A DNA stretch of 64,000 bases from Roseitranquillus sediminis (GTDB lineage Bacteria; Pseudomonadota; Alphaproteobacteria; Rhodobacterales; Rhodobacteraceae), in NCBI RefSeq assembly GCF_016918935.1, contig NZ_JAFFOB010000015.1:1-64000 (forward strand). The letters run 5' to 3'. How positions within the stretch are numbered: position 1 is the stretch's first letter; every line of letters starts with the position of its first letter. Under the pieces are notes generated by a model, which did not search any database, was not told the origin of the DNA, and saw nothing but the letters and a program-made list of their open reading frames with translations. A program made the position numbers and the translations under genes. This document shows positions 54,491-63,642 of this stretch, one piece after another.

Positions 54491-55348
54491 GGAAGATTTT
54501 GCCAGCGCCGGCGGCGTCCGGATCCACATGCGGTCGTGGGAGGCGCAGGGCGCGGCGCGGGCCGTCGTCGTGATCTGCCACGGCGTGAACTCGCACGGCG
54601 GGCAGCATGCCTGGACTGCCGAGCAGCTCGTCTCGCGCGGCTTCGCGGTCTTCGCTGTCGACCTGCGCGGGCGCGGCAAGTCGGAGGCGAGCGGTTCTAC
54701 GTCGAGGACATCGCCGAGTACGTGGCCGACGTGCGCGGCCTGATCGGGATCGCGAAGGAGCGGCATCCGGGCCTGCCGGTCTACCTGCTCGGCCACAGCG
54801 CCGGCGGCGTCGTCTCCTGCACCTACGCGCTCGACCACGGGGAGGAGATCGACGGACTGATCTGCGAGAGCTTCGCCTTCCAGGTGCCGGCACCGGGCTT
54901 CGTCCTGTCGGCGATCAAGGGGCTCAGCCACGTCGCGCCGAGGCTCGGCGTGCTGGCGCTGAAGATGGAGGACTTCAGCCGGGACCCGGAGGCAGTCGCG
55001 GCACTGAAGGCCGACGCCCTGACGAAGGACGAGAAGCAGCCGGCCGCGACCGTCGCCGCCCTGGTCCGCGCCGACGAGCGGCTGCACGACAGCTTCGGGC
55101 AGATCACCCTGCCCGTGCTGATCCTGCACGGCACCGACGACCGCGCCACGGTCTGCCGGGGCAGCGAGTACTTCCACCAACACGCCGGCTCCGCGGACAA
55201 GACCCTCAAGCTCTACGAGGGGCACTACCACGACCTCCTTAACGACATCGGCAAGGAGGAGGTGCTGGCCGATATCGTCGGCTGGATCGAGGCACGCCTG
55301 CCGGCGAGCGCCCATTCCGAAAGCGACGGCGCGAAACTGGGCGCCTGA
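54483..55348 (+). pseudogene. Monoacylglycerol-lipase-like alpha/beta hydrolase, one frameshift
   Basis: From ATG 54483 the frame gives RIHMRSWEAQGAARAVVVICHGVNSHGGQ, then FAVFAVDLRGRGKSE. A one-base slip near 54690 is needed to continue with GERFYVEDIAEYVADV (frame +2) and LLGHSAGGVVSCTYALDH (nucleophile), HGTDDRATV (Asp) and GHYHDLLND (His). Repaired, it is about 288 residues, close to the monoglyceride lipase family. Everything outside the slip is intact, so this may be a recent mutation or a sequencing error. Confidence 0.82.
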
Positions 55349-55485
55349 AGGTCCGGCGGCAAAGCGGCAAGGTCTTACGTCGGCAGCAGGCCCGCGCGCA
55401 TGGGCAAAGTCTTTCGACGTGAGACCATTCGACTTGCCCGAGCCGCGCGCTCGCCTTTGCGGCGCCGCGGCATCGGCCTCGTGCG

Positions 55486-57306
55486 TCAATCCGGGCTCTC
55501 GTCCGCGTCCGGCGCCTTCGCGCTCCAAAGAAGCAGCGTGCCGATGACCGCGGACGTCACGGATGCCGACAGGATCGCGAGCTTCGCGGCGGCGAAGTCC
55601 GTCTCGGTCGGGAACGCCTGTCCCGCAATGAAGAGCGACATGGTGAAGCCGATGCCGGCGAGAGACCCCGCGCCGGCGAGCTGACGCCAGCTGTAGGCGC
55701 CCGGCTTCTCAGCGACGCCCATCCGCACAGCGAGCGCCGATGCCGCAAGCAATCCCAGCGGCTTGCCGAGCACCAGGCCTGCGCTGATCGCCAGGACGAG
55801 CGCCCCGTTGCCGCTGAGGACGTCTGCGGACAGCACCACCCCCGCGTTGGCCAGGGCGAAGATCGGCAGGACAACGTAGCTCGAGCGCGCGCCGGCGTGA
55901 CGGAGCAGGCGATCCGCCGGCGACTCCAGGCGGTCATGGATCGCATCGAGCGCGTGCAGCGCCGGCAATGACGGCCCGTGGCGCAGCGCCTCGCCGCCGT
56001 GCTTCGCCTCCTCGATCAGGATGGCGTCGGCCTGCATCATGAGCGCGCGCAGGTTCGGCGGCGGGCGCGTCGGGATGAAGAGCGCCAGCAGGACGCCGGC
56101 GAGCGTGGCATGCAGCCCGCCGGCGAAGACGCACACCCAGAGGGCGACGCCGACCAGCACGTAGGGGAGGACAATGTAGACGTGAGCGCGGCTGAGGCAT
56201 CCCAGCGCCGCGACAATCGCGGCCGCCGCGGCGAGATACCCGATCACGATCCCGTCTGAGTAGAACACCGCGACTACCAGGATGGCACCGATGTCGTCGA
56301 CAATGGCTGCCGCCGTGAGAAACACACGCAGCTCCAGCGGCACCCGGCGGCCCATCGTGGCAATGAGAGCGATGGCGAAGGCGGTGTCGGTCGCCATCGG
56401 CACGCCCCAGCCGCGCGCGAAAGGACCGTCAGGGATGATCAGAAGGTAGAGGAGTGCCGGAAACACCATGCCGCCGATTGCGGCGGCGATCGGCAGCGCC
56501 GCCGACCGGCGGTTGGCCAGATGCCCCACGGTGAACTCGCGCTTGATTTCCAGTCCGACGACAAGGAAGAAGATCGTGAGCAGCCCGTCGTTAACCCAGT
56601 GGTGCAGCGACATGCCGAAGCTCCAGTCGCCGAGGCTGATGCCGAGCTCGCGGTGCCAGAACGCCTCGAATCCGGGCCCGAGCGGCGAGTTCGACAGCAC
56701 GAGCGCCATGAGCGTCGCCAGGAGCAGGAGCAGGCCTGCCGAAGGACCCCAGCTCGCGAAGTCGAGCGCCGCGGCGCGAACGCGATGGCCGAGCGTTCCC
56801 AGCATCGCCTCGCCGAGCGATGTCTCGTCCCACGGCCCGTCGTAGCGGCGACCGTTGATGAAGAACGTTGGCGTGAATCTCACGCCGCTGGCGCGGGCGC
56901 CGGCTTCGTCCGCCTCAACGCGTGCCCGCGCACGGTCCGCCTCGGCGGCGTCGAACGGGTCCAGCTCCTGTTCGGCGGCAACCGCAGCAAGGTCCTCTTC
57001 GGTCAGCGTAGAGGAACGGGTCATCAGCTCCATGTGGATCTTCCAGAAGCGCTCCGGCGGAGCGCGCTCCGCCAGCTCCGCCGAGCGTCGCGCCAGTTCG
57101 TTGTCCGTCAGTGGGCGATGCCGGAAGACGTAGCGCATGCGCTCACCGAAGCGGTCGCGGAGCGCAGCCAGCGCCTCGTTGGCCGCCCGGCAATGCGGGC
57201 AGGCGTAGCTGCCGTACTCCACCAGCGTCATCTGCGCGTCCGCCGGGCCGAGCACGTGGTCGCGCGCGTCGTCCACGTGCGGACTGAGGCGGCGGGAAGG
57301 GTTCAT
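55486..57306 (-). CDS. nhaA: Na+/H+ antiporter NhaA with N-terminal DsbA-like thioredoxin domain
   Basis: 606 residues from ATG 57306 (GTG 57312 also possible). Residues about 10-175 are a DsbA-like Thioredoxin_4 domain with CPHC at 36-39, cis-Pro in [16 protein letters not shown]. Then Nha[36 protein letters not shown] (sodium-site Asp), [14 protein letters not shown] (Asp pair), [10 protein letters not shown] and the terminal GFTMSLFI. There is no signal peptide before the thioredoxin domain, so it probably lies in the cytoplasm like the NhaA N-terminus. This fusion recurs in proteobacteria. A redox control of the antiporter is inference. Confidence 0.95.
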   Translation of the reverse strand: MNPSRRLSPHVDDARDHVLGPADAQMTLVEYGSYACPHCRAANEALAALRDRFGERMRYVFRHRPLTDNELARRSAELAERAPPERFWKIHMELMTRSSTLTEEDLAAVAAEQELDPFDAAEADRARARVEADEAGARASGVRFTPTFFINGRRYDGPWDETSLGEAMLGTLGHRVRAAALDFASWGPSAGLLLLLATLMALVLSNSPLGPGFEAFWHRELGISLGDWSFGMSLHHWVNDGLLTIFFLVVGLEIKREFTVGHLANRRSAALPIAAAIGGMVFPALLYLLIIPDGPFARGWGVPMATDTAFAIALIATMGRRVPLELRVFLTAAAIVDDIGAILVVAVFYSDGIVIGYLAAAAAIVAALGCLSRAHVYIVLPYVLVGVALWVCVFAGGLHATLAGVLLALFIPTRPPPNLRALMMQADAILIEEAKHGGEALRHGPSLPALHALDAIHDRLESPADRLLRHAGARSSYVVLPIFALANAGVVLSADVLSGNGALVLAISAGLVLGKPLGLLAASALAVRMGVAEKPGAYSWRQLAGAGSLAGIGFTMSLFIAGQAFPTETDFAAAKLAILSASVTSAVIGTLLLWSAKAPDADESPD

Positions 57307-57574
57307 GGTCACGCTCTCGTCTCCGCTGCTTTTGCGTCGCCGCTCGATCCAGGTGGATTAGTGGAAATGTGACCCGCGACTGTCGAGGTCGAAACGTAGA
57401 TCGGCCCGCACCAGCGAGCTTCACCGGCCAATGATCGCGGGTTCCAGATATAGGAGCAGGTGCGGGAGCGTCGGCCCCCGGAAACTCCGAACCTGATCAG
57501 GATCATGATGTATTGCTCGCCATTCGCCTGTAGTGCTGGGCTTGTCACTGATTGAGTGAGGCGGCCCAATCGAC

Positions 57575-58361
57575 CGCCGAGGACTGGAGGTGTTCATCTG
57601 CGCGGTGCGGAAGGGCAGTCTTTCCGCCGCAGCCCGGCACCTCAGGTTGACAGCCATGTCCACCACCCGGCGCTTGGTTGCATTGGAGGAAGACCTCGGG
57701 GTCCGCCTGCTCCACCGAACCTCCCGGTCCCTGGCGCTCACGCCGAGGGCGAGGGCTTCCTCCCGTTCGCATGCGAGATTCTCGATACACAGGAAGCTGC
57801 GCGCGCGACTCTTAGTCCCACAGAGGGCGGCGCAACCGGGTTGCTTCGAGCCACGGCGCCCGTGACCCTCGGCCGCAAGAGGATCATGCCGATCATTCAC
57901 GAGTTGCTAAACGAAAACCCGCTACTCCGGATCGATCTCGACATGAACGATGCCATGGTCGATATCGTCGCGTCCGGCGGGACCTCGCGATCAGGATTGC
58001 GCCACTCAAGGACTCGGGTCTCATCGCTCGGCGGGTCGCAGACAATCCCAAGCTGATCTACGCCGCCCCTTCGTACGTGGAACGGCACGGCGCGCCCCAT
58101 ACCATCGAGGATCTCGCAGATCATCAATGCCTGACGTGGACCAACTCCACCCACTGGCAGTTCGTCATCGATGGCATGGAGCGATCGGTACCGGTGAGCG
58201 GTCGTTTCTCGTCGAGCAGCGTTGACGGATTCTTGTCGGCTTGCGTTTGCGGGCGCGGATTGGCGCAACTCTCCGCCTGGGACGCTCAGGACGAGGTCAC
58301 GAGCGGGAGGCTTGTTCCCATGCCGATCTTGGGTGCGGCGCCGCGCGATCTCGCGATCTGA
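57575..58361 (+). pseudogene. LysR-family regulator, multiply frameshifted
   Basis: The helix-turn-helix (VRKGSLSAAARHLRLTAMSTTRRLVALEEDLGVRLLHRTSRSLALT) starts near 57590. Then TGLLRATAPVTLGRKRIMPII and LLRIDLDMNDAMVDI continue in another frame, then KLIYAAPSYVERHGAPHTIEDLADHQCLTWT and VDGFLSACVCGRGLAQL in yet another. At least three frame changes exclude function. Nearest possible target: the decayed hydrolase downstream at 58622. Confidence 0.8.
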
Positions 58362-58621
58362 GCCGTGTTTCCGTCGCGGCGGCAGGTCCTTCCGAAGCTC
58401 CGTGTTTTTCTTGACAGGCTCCAGAAGAGCTCGGCCTGAACCTTCTGGTCGAACTGGTCGTCGCGTATGTGCGCGCGCGCAACGCGCCGCCTTGCGGCGC
58501 CATTTCAGCTCCACGAAACGCGTTAGCTGCTTCTCGGATTGCATCAGTAGTGGCGAATGCTCGGCGAAATTATCCTGTTTTCCGCGATCAACAGTCATCG
58601 CGAGAAAAAGGAGTTGGAAGA
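58362..58621. other. Short non-coding gap upstream of the hydrolase remnant
   Basis: No gene supported. AAAAAGGAGTTGGAAG (58606-58621) is a good ribosome-binding site for the following broken hydrolase gene. Confidence 0.4.
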
Positions 58622-59411
58622 TGAGCATCGTCACCAAAACCGTGCTTGCCGCAACTGCCGCAGCAGCCGACTCGTGGGCGCCGGCCGTTCACGCAGTAGG
58701 TCTGATTCCGGCGGATCAGGCCGTGAAGAACGTCGTGCTGGTCCACGGCGCCTTGCCGATGGTTCGGGCTGGCGCGGCGTCTATGACAATCTGACCTCCC
58801 GTGGATACCGCGTGGCCATCGTGCAGAACCCATTGACGTCGCTTGCCGACGACGTGGCGGCGACCCGGCGCGTGCTCGACCGGCAGGACGGCCCCACCAT
58901 GCTGGTCGGCCACTCCTGGGGCGGGACGGTCAATACCGAGGCCGGCATGCACCCGAATGTCGCAGGCCTGGTCTATGTGGCGGCCCTCGCGCCGGATGCC
59001 GGCGAAACCACGGGCCAGCAGTATTAAGGCTTTGCCGCGACACCCGAGTTCGTCATCGATATCGGGCAGGACGGCTATGGCTTCCTCAACCCGGACGCCT
59101 TCAAGTCCGGATTCGCACACGACGCCAGCGACGAGGACGCGGCCTTCCTGCGCGACTCGCAGGTGCCGGTCAACATGTCGGTCTTCGGCACGGCGGTGGA
59201 GAATGCAGCTTGGCGCACCAAGCCGAGCTGGGCGGTGATCGCCACCGAAGGCAAAGCCCTCGGTCTCGCCATGGTTCGCCACATGGCCAACCGGATGGGT
59301 GCCGACATGACCGAAGTGGCCGCCAGCCCCGCGGTCTTCATGACCCAGCCGCAGGTGGTTGCCGACACCATCCATGAAGCCGCTCAGGGTGTGAAGGTGG
59401 CCATCCAGTAG
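58622..59411 (+). pseudogene. Secreted alpha/beta hydrolase, frameshift plus nonsense
   Basis: Starts at ATG 58622 after GGAGTTGGAAG: signal-like N-terminus, then KNVVLVHGA. A frame change near 58760 leads to DGSGWRGVYDNLTSRGYRVAIVQNPLTSL, VGHSWGGTVNTEAGMHPNVAGLVYVAALAPDAGE, and TAA at 59025-59027 where homologues continue QQYxGF. The last part (ATPEFVIDIGQDGYGFLNPDAFKSGF, VPVNMSVFGTAVENAAWRTKPSW, VFMTQPQVV) continues to 59411. Three otherwise well-preserved blocks and two lesions indicate a recent pseudogene. Confidence 0.85.
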
Positions 59412-59689
59412 TGTAATGCTCAGCTCTCGGGCGGGCGCATCAAGTTGCCTCCGCCCACTGATTAAAAGCTATCCTCAGCGGAAGCCTGGAATTGGGTCCT
59501 CCTTCGCCAGGAGGCCGGAGACGTTAGCCACTGATTTCGAGCGTTGATGTCAAAAAGAGGAGCAGCGATTCCCGCGAGTGCTGATTACAGCTCCGAGTAC
59601 CTCGCAGGGCGCGACGACATCGCCGAAAGGGTGGTTTGGGCCGCACGCTTCGATTGTGATCGGAGGAGATGGTTGGCTCGCCGATTTGC

Positions 59690-59940
59690 CACAGGTCCGC
59701 TCCGAGCCCCAACCAGGCCCCAAAACGACCCGTTCCAGGTCATGGTGTCAAATGACATCGGGAACTGGTCCGGTGGCGACACGAGGAACTGGCCCGGTTT
59801 CGTCATGAAATCGGTTCGGGGCCGGTCCGACCTTGTGAAGGAGGCAGGACCGGCGCTTCTCGCGCAGGCGGTAGCTGTCGCCGCGGATGGCGATGATCTG
59901 GCTGTGGTGCAGCAGGCGGCGGTTGTCTGCGCCGGCCCCT
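59690..59940 (-). mobile_element. IS21-type remnant (IstB C-terminus and end)
   Basis: On the minus strand from about 59925: [25 protein letters not shown], the closing segment of IstB, the helper ATPase of IS21 elements. It is followed by [14 protein letters not shown]-like direct repeats of the kind found at IS21 ends (repeated GG/ACCAGTTCC-type motif near 59760-59800). IstA and most of IstB are missing. Confidence 0.5.
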
Positions 59941-59979
59941 CGCCGACGCAGAATGCTCCAGTGGTGCTGGCGAGTGGCT

Positions 59980-60760
59980 TCAGGCCGTCGGGATGGTGCC
60001 CCCGTCGATGAAGTGCTCCGAACCGGTGATCGTAGCGGCGCGATCCGAGGTGAGGAAGGCGATCAGGCTTGCGACCTCGTCTGGCCGGGAGGGGCGACCA
60101 ACGGGAATGCCGCCGAGCGAGTACATGATCGCCTGAACCGCTTCTTGGTAGTCTGTGCCGTTCTCGGCAGCCACGCGCTCGGCCAGGTGCACGGCGCCCT
60201 CGGTCTCGATCCAGCCCGGCGAGACGCGGACGACCCGCACGCCTTTGGGCGAGACCTCCTTCGACAGGCTCTTGCCAAAGGGTCGAGAGCGCGGCCTTGG
60301 CTGCGGCATAGGCCGTCGTCGCCTCCGGTAGCGGAAGGCGGCCTTGGATCGAGGTCACGTGGACGATCACCCCGCTGCCCTGCGCGATCATGTCCGGCAG
60401 GAGCTCGCGGTCGAGGCGGACCGCCGGGAAGAGGTTCAGGTGGAACTCCTTGCGCCACTCGGCCTTGGTCAGCGCGGCGAAGCCGCCGGCCGGGGCGGAC
60501 GGGCCGCCAAGCATGTGGACGATCACGTCGACGCCGCCGAGCCGCTCCCGCACCGCCTGTGCGACGGTGGCGCAGCCTTCCGGGGTGGTCATATCGGCGG
60601 AGACGAAATGTTCCGCCGACAGGCTCTGAGGCCGCGAGCGGGCGGTCGTCAGCACCTGCGCGACGAGGTCGCGAAAGAGCGCGACCGTTGCCGCTCCCGC
60701 CCCCTTCGTAGCGGCGGTCACGAGCGCGCGCTTGCCGGCGAGGCTCAGGAAGCCCTCCAT
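59980..60760 (-). pseudogene. Short-chain dehydrogenase/reductase with one frameshift
   Basis: From ATG 60760 (overlapping the preceding TGA): [16 protein letters not shown] (an unusual glycine motif TxxxKGAG), then [13 protein letters not shown] and [31 protein letters not shown] with catalytic Ser and YxxxK. The frame slips near 60275; the other frame completes [61 protein letters not shown]. Repaired length about 260. It is downstream of the NTF2-like gene and divergent from the LysR gene. Confidence 0.82.
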
Positions 60761-61080
60761 CAGCCGATCTCGAGGCCGGCGATCCTGTCGCCCGCCAATG
60801 CGAAGGAGAAGGTCAGCATCGCCGGGCTGTTCGGGAACCGCCCGCTGACGCGGGCGCGGACCCTGACGCCCTCGTCCGTGTCGGCCATCTCCAGCGGCTC
60901 GGCGATATGGTGGTACTTCTGCTTGGCCGCCAGCCACCAGGCGCGGATCGCCGCGGCGCCGTGGTGCTCTGCGCCCTCGTCCCTGACGACGGCGTCGGTT
61001 GCGAAAGCGCTTACGAGGGCGTCGCCGTCCTGACGCTGGTCGGCTTCGAAGTACGTCTCTACGGGTGCGGGAAGATTCAT
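60760..61080 (-). CDS. SnoaL/NTF2-like small protein
   Basis: 106 residues from ATG 61080. The NTF2-like cone fold signature is recognisable: [29 protein letters not shown] then [19 protein letters not shown], and [17 protein letters not shown] at the end. Such proteins act as polyketide cyclases, dehydratases or isomerases, or bind small hydrophobic molecules; the residues do not decide here. Its TGA overlaps the SDR start (TGATG). It is divergent from the LysR gene, which is likely its regulator. Confidence 0.88.
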   Translation of the reverse strand: MNLPAPVETYFEADQRQDGDALVSAFATDAVVRDEGAEHHGAAAIRAWWLAAKQKYHHIAEPLEMADTDEGVRVRARVSGRFPNSPAMLTFSFALAGDRIAGLEIG

Positions 61081-61095
61081 TGCTGCGGCTCCTCG

Positions 61096-61133
61096 GATCA
61101 TCGTGTGTGCAGCAATTACTCCTCGATCATCGT
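61096..61133. promoter_or_regulatory. Direct repeat GATCATCGT pair between NTF2-like and LysR genes
   Basis: GATCATCGT occurs at 61096-61104 and 61125-61133, 29 bp apart (about three helical turns), inside the 101-bp divergent promoter region. The leading CTCG or CTCGG also recurs. This may be the LysR binding site or a chance repeat. Confidence 0.4.
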
Positions 61134-61181
61134 CCGGATAAGTGGGATGGAGCGGCATGAGGTGATGAACGGTACAGGACG

Positions 61182-62081
61182 ATGCGTCGCCTTGCATTGA
61201 ACGATCTCGACGCCGTCCTGGCCATTGCGCACAGGGGCTCCTTCCGTGCCGCCGCCGTCGATCTCGGCATGTCGACGACCGCCCTCAGCCATGCCATCGC
61301 GGGACTGGAAGCAGGCCTTGGCGTACGGCTCTTCAACCGGACGACGCGCAGCGTGTCGCTCACCGATGCCGGCCGTCAGTTCGTCGAACAGGTCGGCCCG
61401 GCGCTTGGCGACATCCACGGCGCGCTGGAGGGCGTCCGGTCCCAGCGAGAGACGCCCTCGGGCACTCTCCGGATCAACGCGGCGCCGACGGCCGGAAGGC
61501 AGATTATCTCGCCGCTCGTCCTGGAGTTTCTGCGCCGGTATCCCGAGATGCATGTCGACCTCGTTACCGAGGGGCGGCTGGTCGACATCGTCGCCGAGGG
61601 GTTTGACCTCGGCGTCCGGACCGGAGACCTCGTTCCCAGCGACATGATCGCCCTCTCGCTCGGCCGCCCGCAGCGCTTTGCCGTCGTGGCCTCCCCTGAG
61701 TACTTCGCGCGCCACCCGCGGCCCTCCGTACCGACCGACCTCCTCGAGCACAACTGCATCCGCGTGCGTCTGCCGAACGGCGCGCTCTACCGCTGGCACT
61801 TCGAGCGACATGGCGAGACCACCAAGGTGGACGTTCGCGGCCGCATCACCATCGACGAAGCGAGTCTTGCGCGGGCCGCCGCGCTGGAGGGTGCAGGCAT
61901 CGGCTTCTTCATGGAGCCGGACGTCCTCGCAGACATCGCGGCCGGGCGCCTGATCCGTATCCTCGACGATTGGACACCGCCCTTGCCGGGCTACTGCCTG
62001 TACTACCCGGGACGCCGCAATCGTTCCGCTGGCATGAGCGCGTTCCTTGGCCTCGCCAGCAAAATCGCTGCCCGCCGATGA
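61182..62081 (+). CDS. LysR-family transcription regulator
   Basis: 299 residues from ATG 61182. Helix-turn-helix: [55 protein letters not shown]. The effector domain begins [25 protein letters not shown] and has [20 protein letters not shown]. Length and domains are normal. The neighbouring divergent NTF2-like/SDR operon is the likely target. The coinducer is unknown. Confidence 0.95.
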   Translation: MRRLALNDLDAVLAIAHRGSFRAAAVDLGMSTTALSHAIAGLEAGLGVRLFNRTTRSVSLTDAGRQFVEQVGPALGDIHGALEGVRSQRETPSGTLRINAAPTAGRQIISPLVLEFLRRYPEMHVDLVTEGRLVDIVAEGFDLGVRTGDLVPSDMIALSLGRPQRFAVVASPEYFARHPRPSVPTDLLEHNCIRVRLPNGALYRWHFERHGETTKVDVRGRITIDEASLARAAALEGAGIGFFMEPDVLADIAAGRLIRILDDWTPPLPGYCLYYPGRRNRSAGMSAFLGLASKIAARR

Positions 62082-62192
62082 CGCGGCGATGACTTGCAGG
62101 CCGAGCACGTCAGCCGAGATCGCCCAGCAGCGTCACAGGTGACAACCCTCGGAGGCTGAGCCAAGCCGAGCGCACCTACCGCGCCGGTCCCG

Positions 62193-62765
62193 TCAGATAT
62201 TTGCCTCCCGCCCCTCATGATGTGGAGGAGGACGGCCACCCCAATCTGCGTCACCGAACTTCTCGACCATGATGGCGGTGAGCGCCTTGACCTTGTTCGG
62301 AACCGGTGCCGCAGGTGGAGGCCGGACCACGTAGAGGCCGAGCACGGGAACTCCCACTCCGGCAGCAGTTGCACGAGTTCGCCCCGTCCGAGCGCGTGGC
62401 CGGCGAGAAAGCCCGGCATCAGCGAGACACCGAGGCCCGCCACCACGGCGGCAAGCTCGGCGGGTACCGGTATCGGCTAGGAAGCGCCCGAGCGGGCGGA
62501 TTGTGACGGTGCGGCCCTTCAGCTGGAACCGCCACGACGCGTCGCCGTGCGGAACCGTCTCGTGCCGGACGACGTCCTCCGGGCTCTCCGGCGTTCCGGC
62601 GCGGGCGAGGTAGGCGGGCTCGCCACAAGGGCCGACCGCACCGGGGAGATGCGCCGCGCTACGAGGCTCGAGTCCTTCAGCTCGCCGAGACGGATCGCAG
62701 CGTCGAACCCGTCGCCGACGAGGTGGACGAGGCGGTCGCTGTAGGATGTGGCGATCGGTCACGTC
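62193..62765 (-). pseudogene. LysR-family regulator, C-terminal remnant
   Basis: On the minus strand from about 62760: RLGELKDSSLVARR (effector start), then AYLARAGTPESPEDVVRHETVPHGDASWRFQLKGRTVTIRPLGRFLADTG, then in another frame VVAGLGVSLMPGFLAGHALGRGELVQLLPEWE and VKALTAIMVEKFGDADW. The N-terminal helix-turn-helix is missing, cut near 62765 close to the IS256 remnant. At least two frame changes. Confidence 0.8.
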
Positions 62766-62806
62766 CGTCAACGTGGTGGAATTTGCGAGATGGCCTGAGG
62801 GCATGA

Positions 62807-63172
62807 TCAGGCGGCTTTCATCGTTATGCTGAGAATGGGGTCGACCTCGCCGGTGTCGATCTTCGAGAAGGCCTCGACCTGCACGTAGCGATGCTGGGTC
62901 GCCCACTCGTCGTTCTGTTCGAACTGGACGGCGCCGACGAGGCGCGCGATCGAGGCTTCGTTCGGGAAGATCCCGACGACGTCGGCGCGACGCTTCACCT
63001 CCTTGTTCAGGCGCTCGATCGGGTTCGTGGAGTGCAGCTTGGTTCGGTGCTGTGCGGGGAAGGCCATGTAGGCCAGGACGTCGTGCTCGCTCTCGTCCAT
63101 GAGCGCGGCGAGCTTCGGCCAGCGCGCCCGGACCTGATGCGCCACCTGGATGCAAATGCGCTCAGCCCACAC
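62807..63172 (-). pseudogene. IS256-family transposase C-terminal fragment
   Basis: The minus strand reads KLAALMDESEHDVLAYMAFPAQHRTKLHSTNPIERLNKEVKRRADVVGIFPNEASIARLVGAVQFEQNDEWATQHRYVQVEAF. This is the C-terminal third of Mutator-type IS256 transposases, including the catalytic Glu in the NPIERLNKEVKRR segment. The first two catalytic Asp residues and the N-terminus are lost; the break is near 63165. Confidence 0.88.
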
Positions 63173-63375
63173 CCGAAAAAGTAATGCAGATTAGGAGCTT
63201 CCAGATCCGTGTACTAAATCCCGAAGTATATAGCGCCAGAGACTATTCGCGGAGAGAGACGCATTTTGGCGGTCTGTGCGGGCCGCGTGGTATTCAGCCC
63301 GCCTTCTACAACCCTCGAAACACACGAGAAATTCTGCGCCTCGGGGGCGGTGGAGAAAGTGGTGGCTGAGTGAGA

Positions 63376-63451
63376 CTGGCTGGGGTGGTAGGATTCGAAC
63401 CTACGGTACACGGTACCAAAAACCGCTGCCTTACCACTTGGCTACACCCCA
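63376..63451 (-). tRNA. tRNA-Gln(TTG)
   Basis: Read on the minus strand, the 76-nt sequence folds as a cloverleaf. The acceptor 5' strand TGGGGTG pairs with CACCCCA, followed by G and an encoded CCA. The D-arm contains AGCCAAGTGGTAAGGC; the anticodon stem GCGGT/ACCGT closes the loop TTTTGGT, giving anticodon TTG (Gln). The T-arm has GGTTCGAATCC. The 3' end points to lower coordinates, toward the accessory DNA. Confidence 0.96.
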
Positions 63452-63642
63452 ACGGTGCGGCGCCTTCTAGCGAAGCGGCGTGGGGAGGGCAAGGGGCGGA
63501 TTGGGGTGATGCAACCGATCCTGCGGAGCGTCGGTGGAAGGTCGGGGACTGCCGCCTTCCGTAGAGCTGCGACATCGGCGCAGTCGCCAAACGGCCTCTC
63601 GAGGCGTTGCCGGTCCGACAAGCCGGCGGTAGGAGAGCGGCG

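Noticed and set aside
52907-55528. 873-codon minus-strand open frame across the regulator and hydrolase genes
   Set aside because: It spans several real genes antisense or out of frame and shows no family motif; a GC-driven chance frame.
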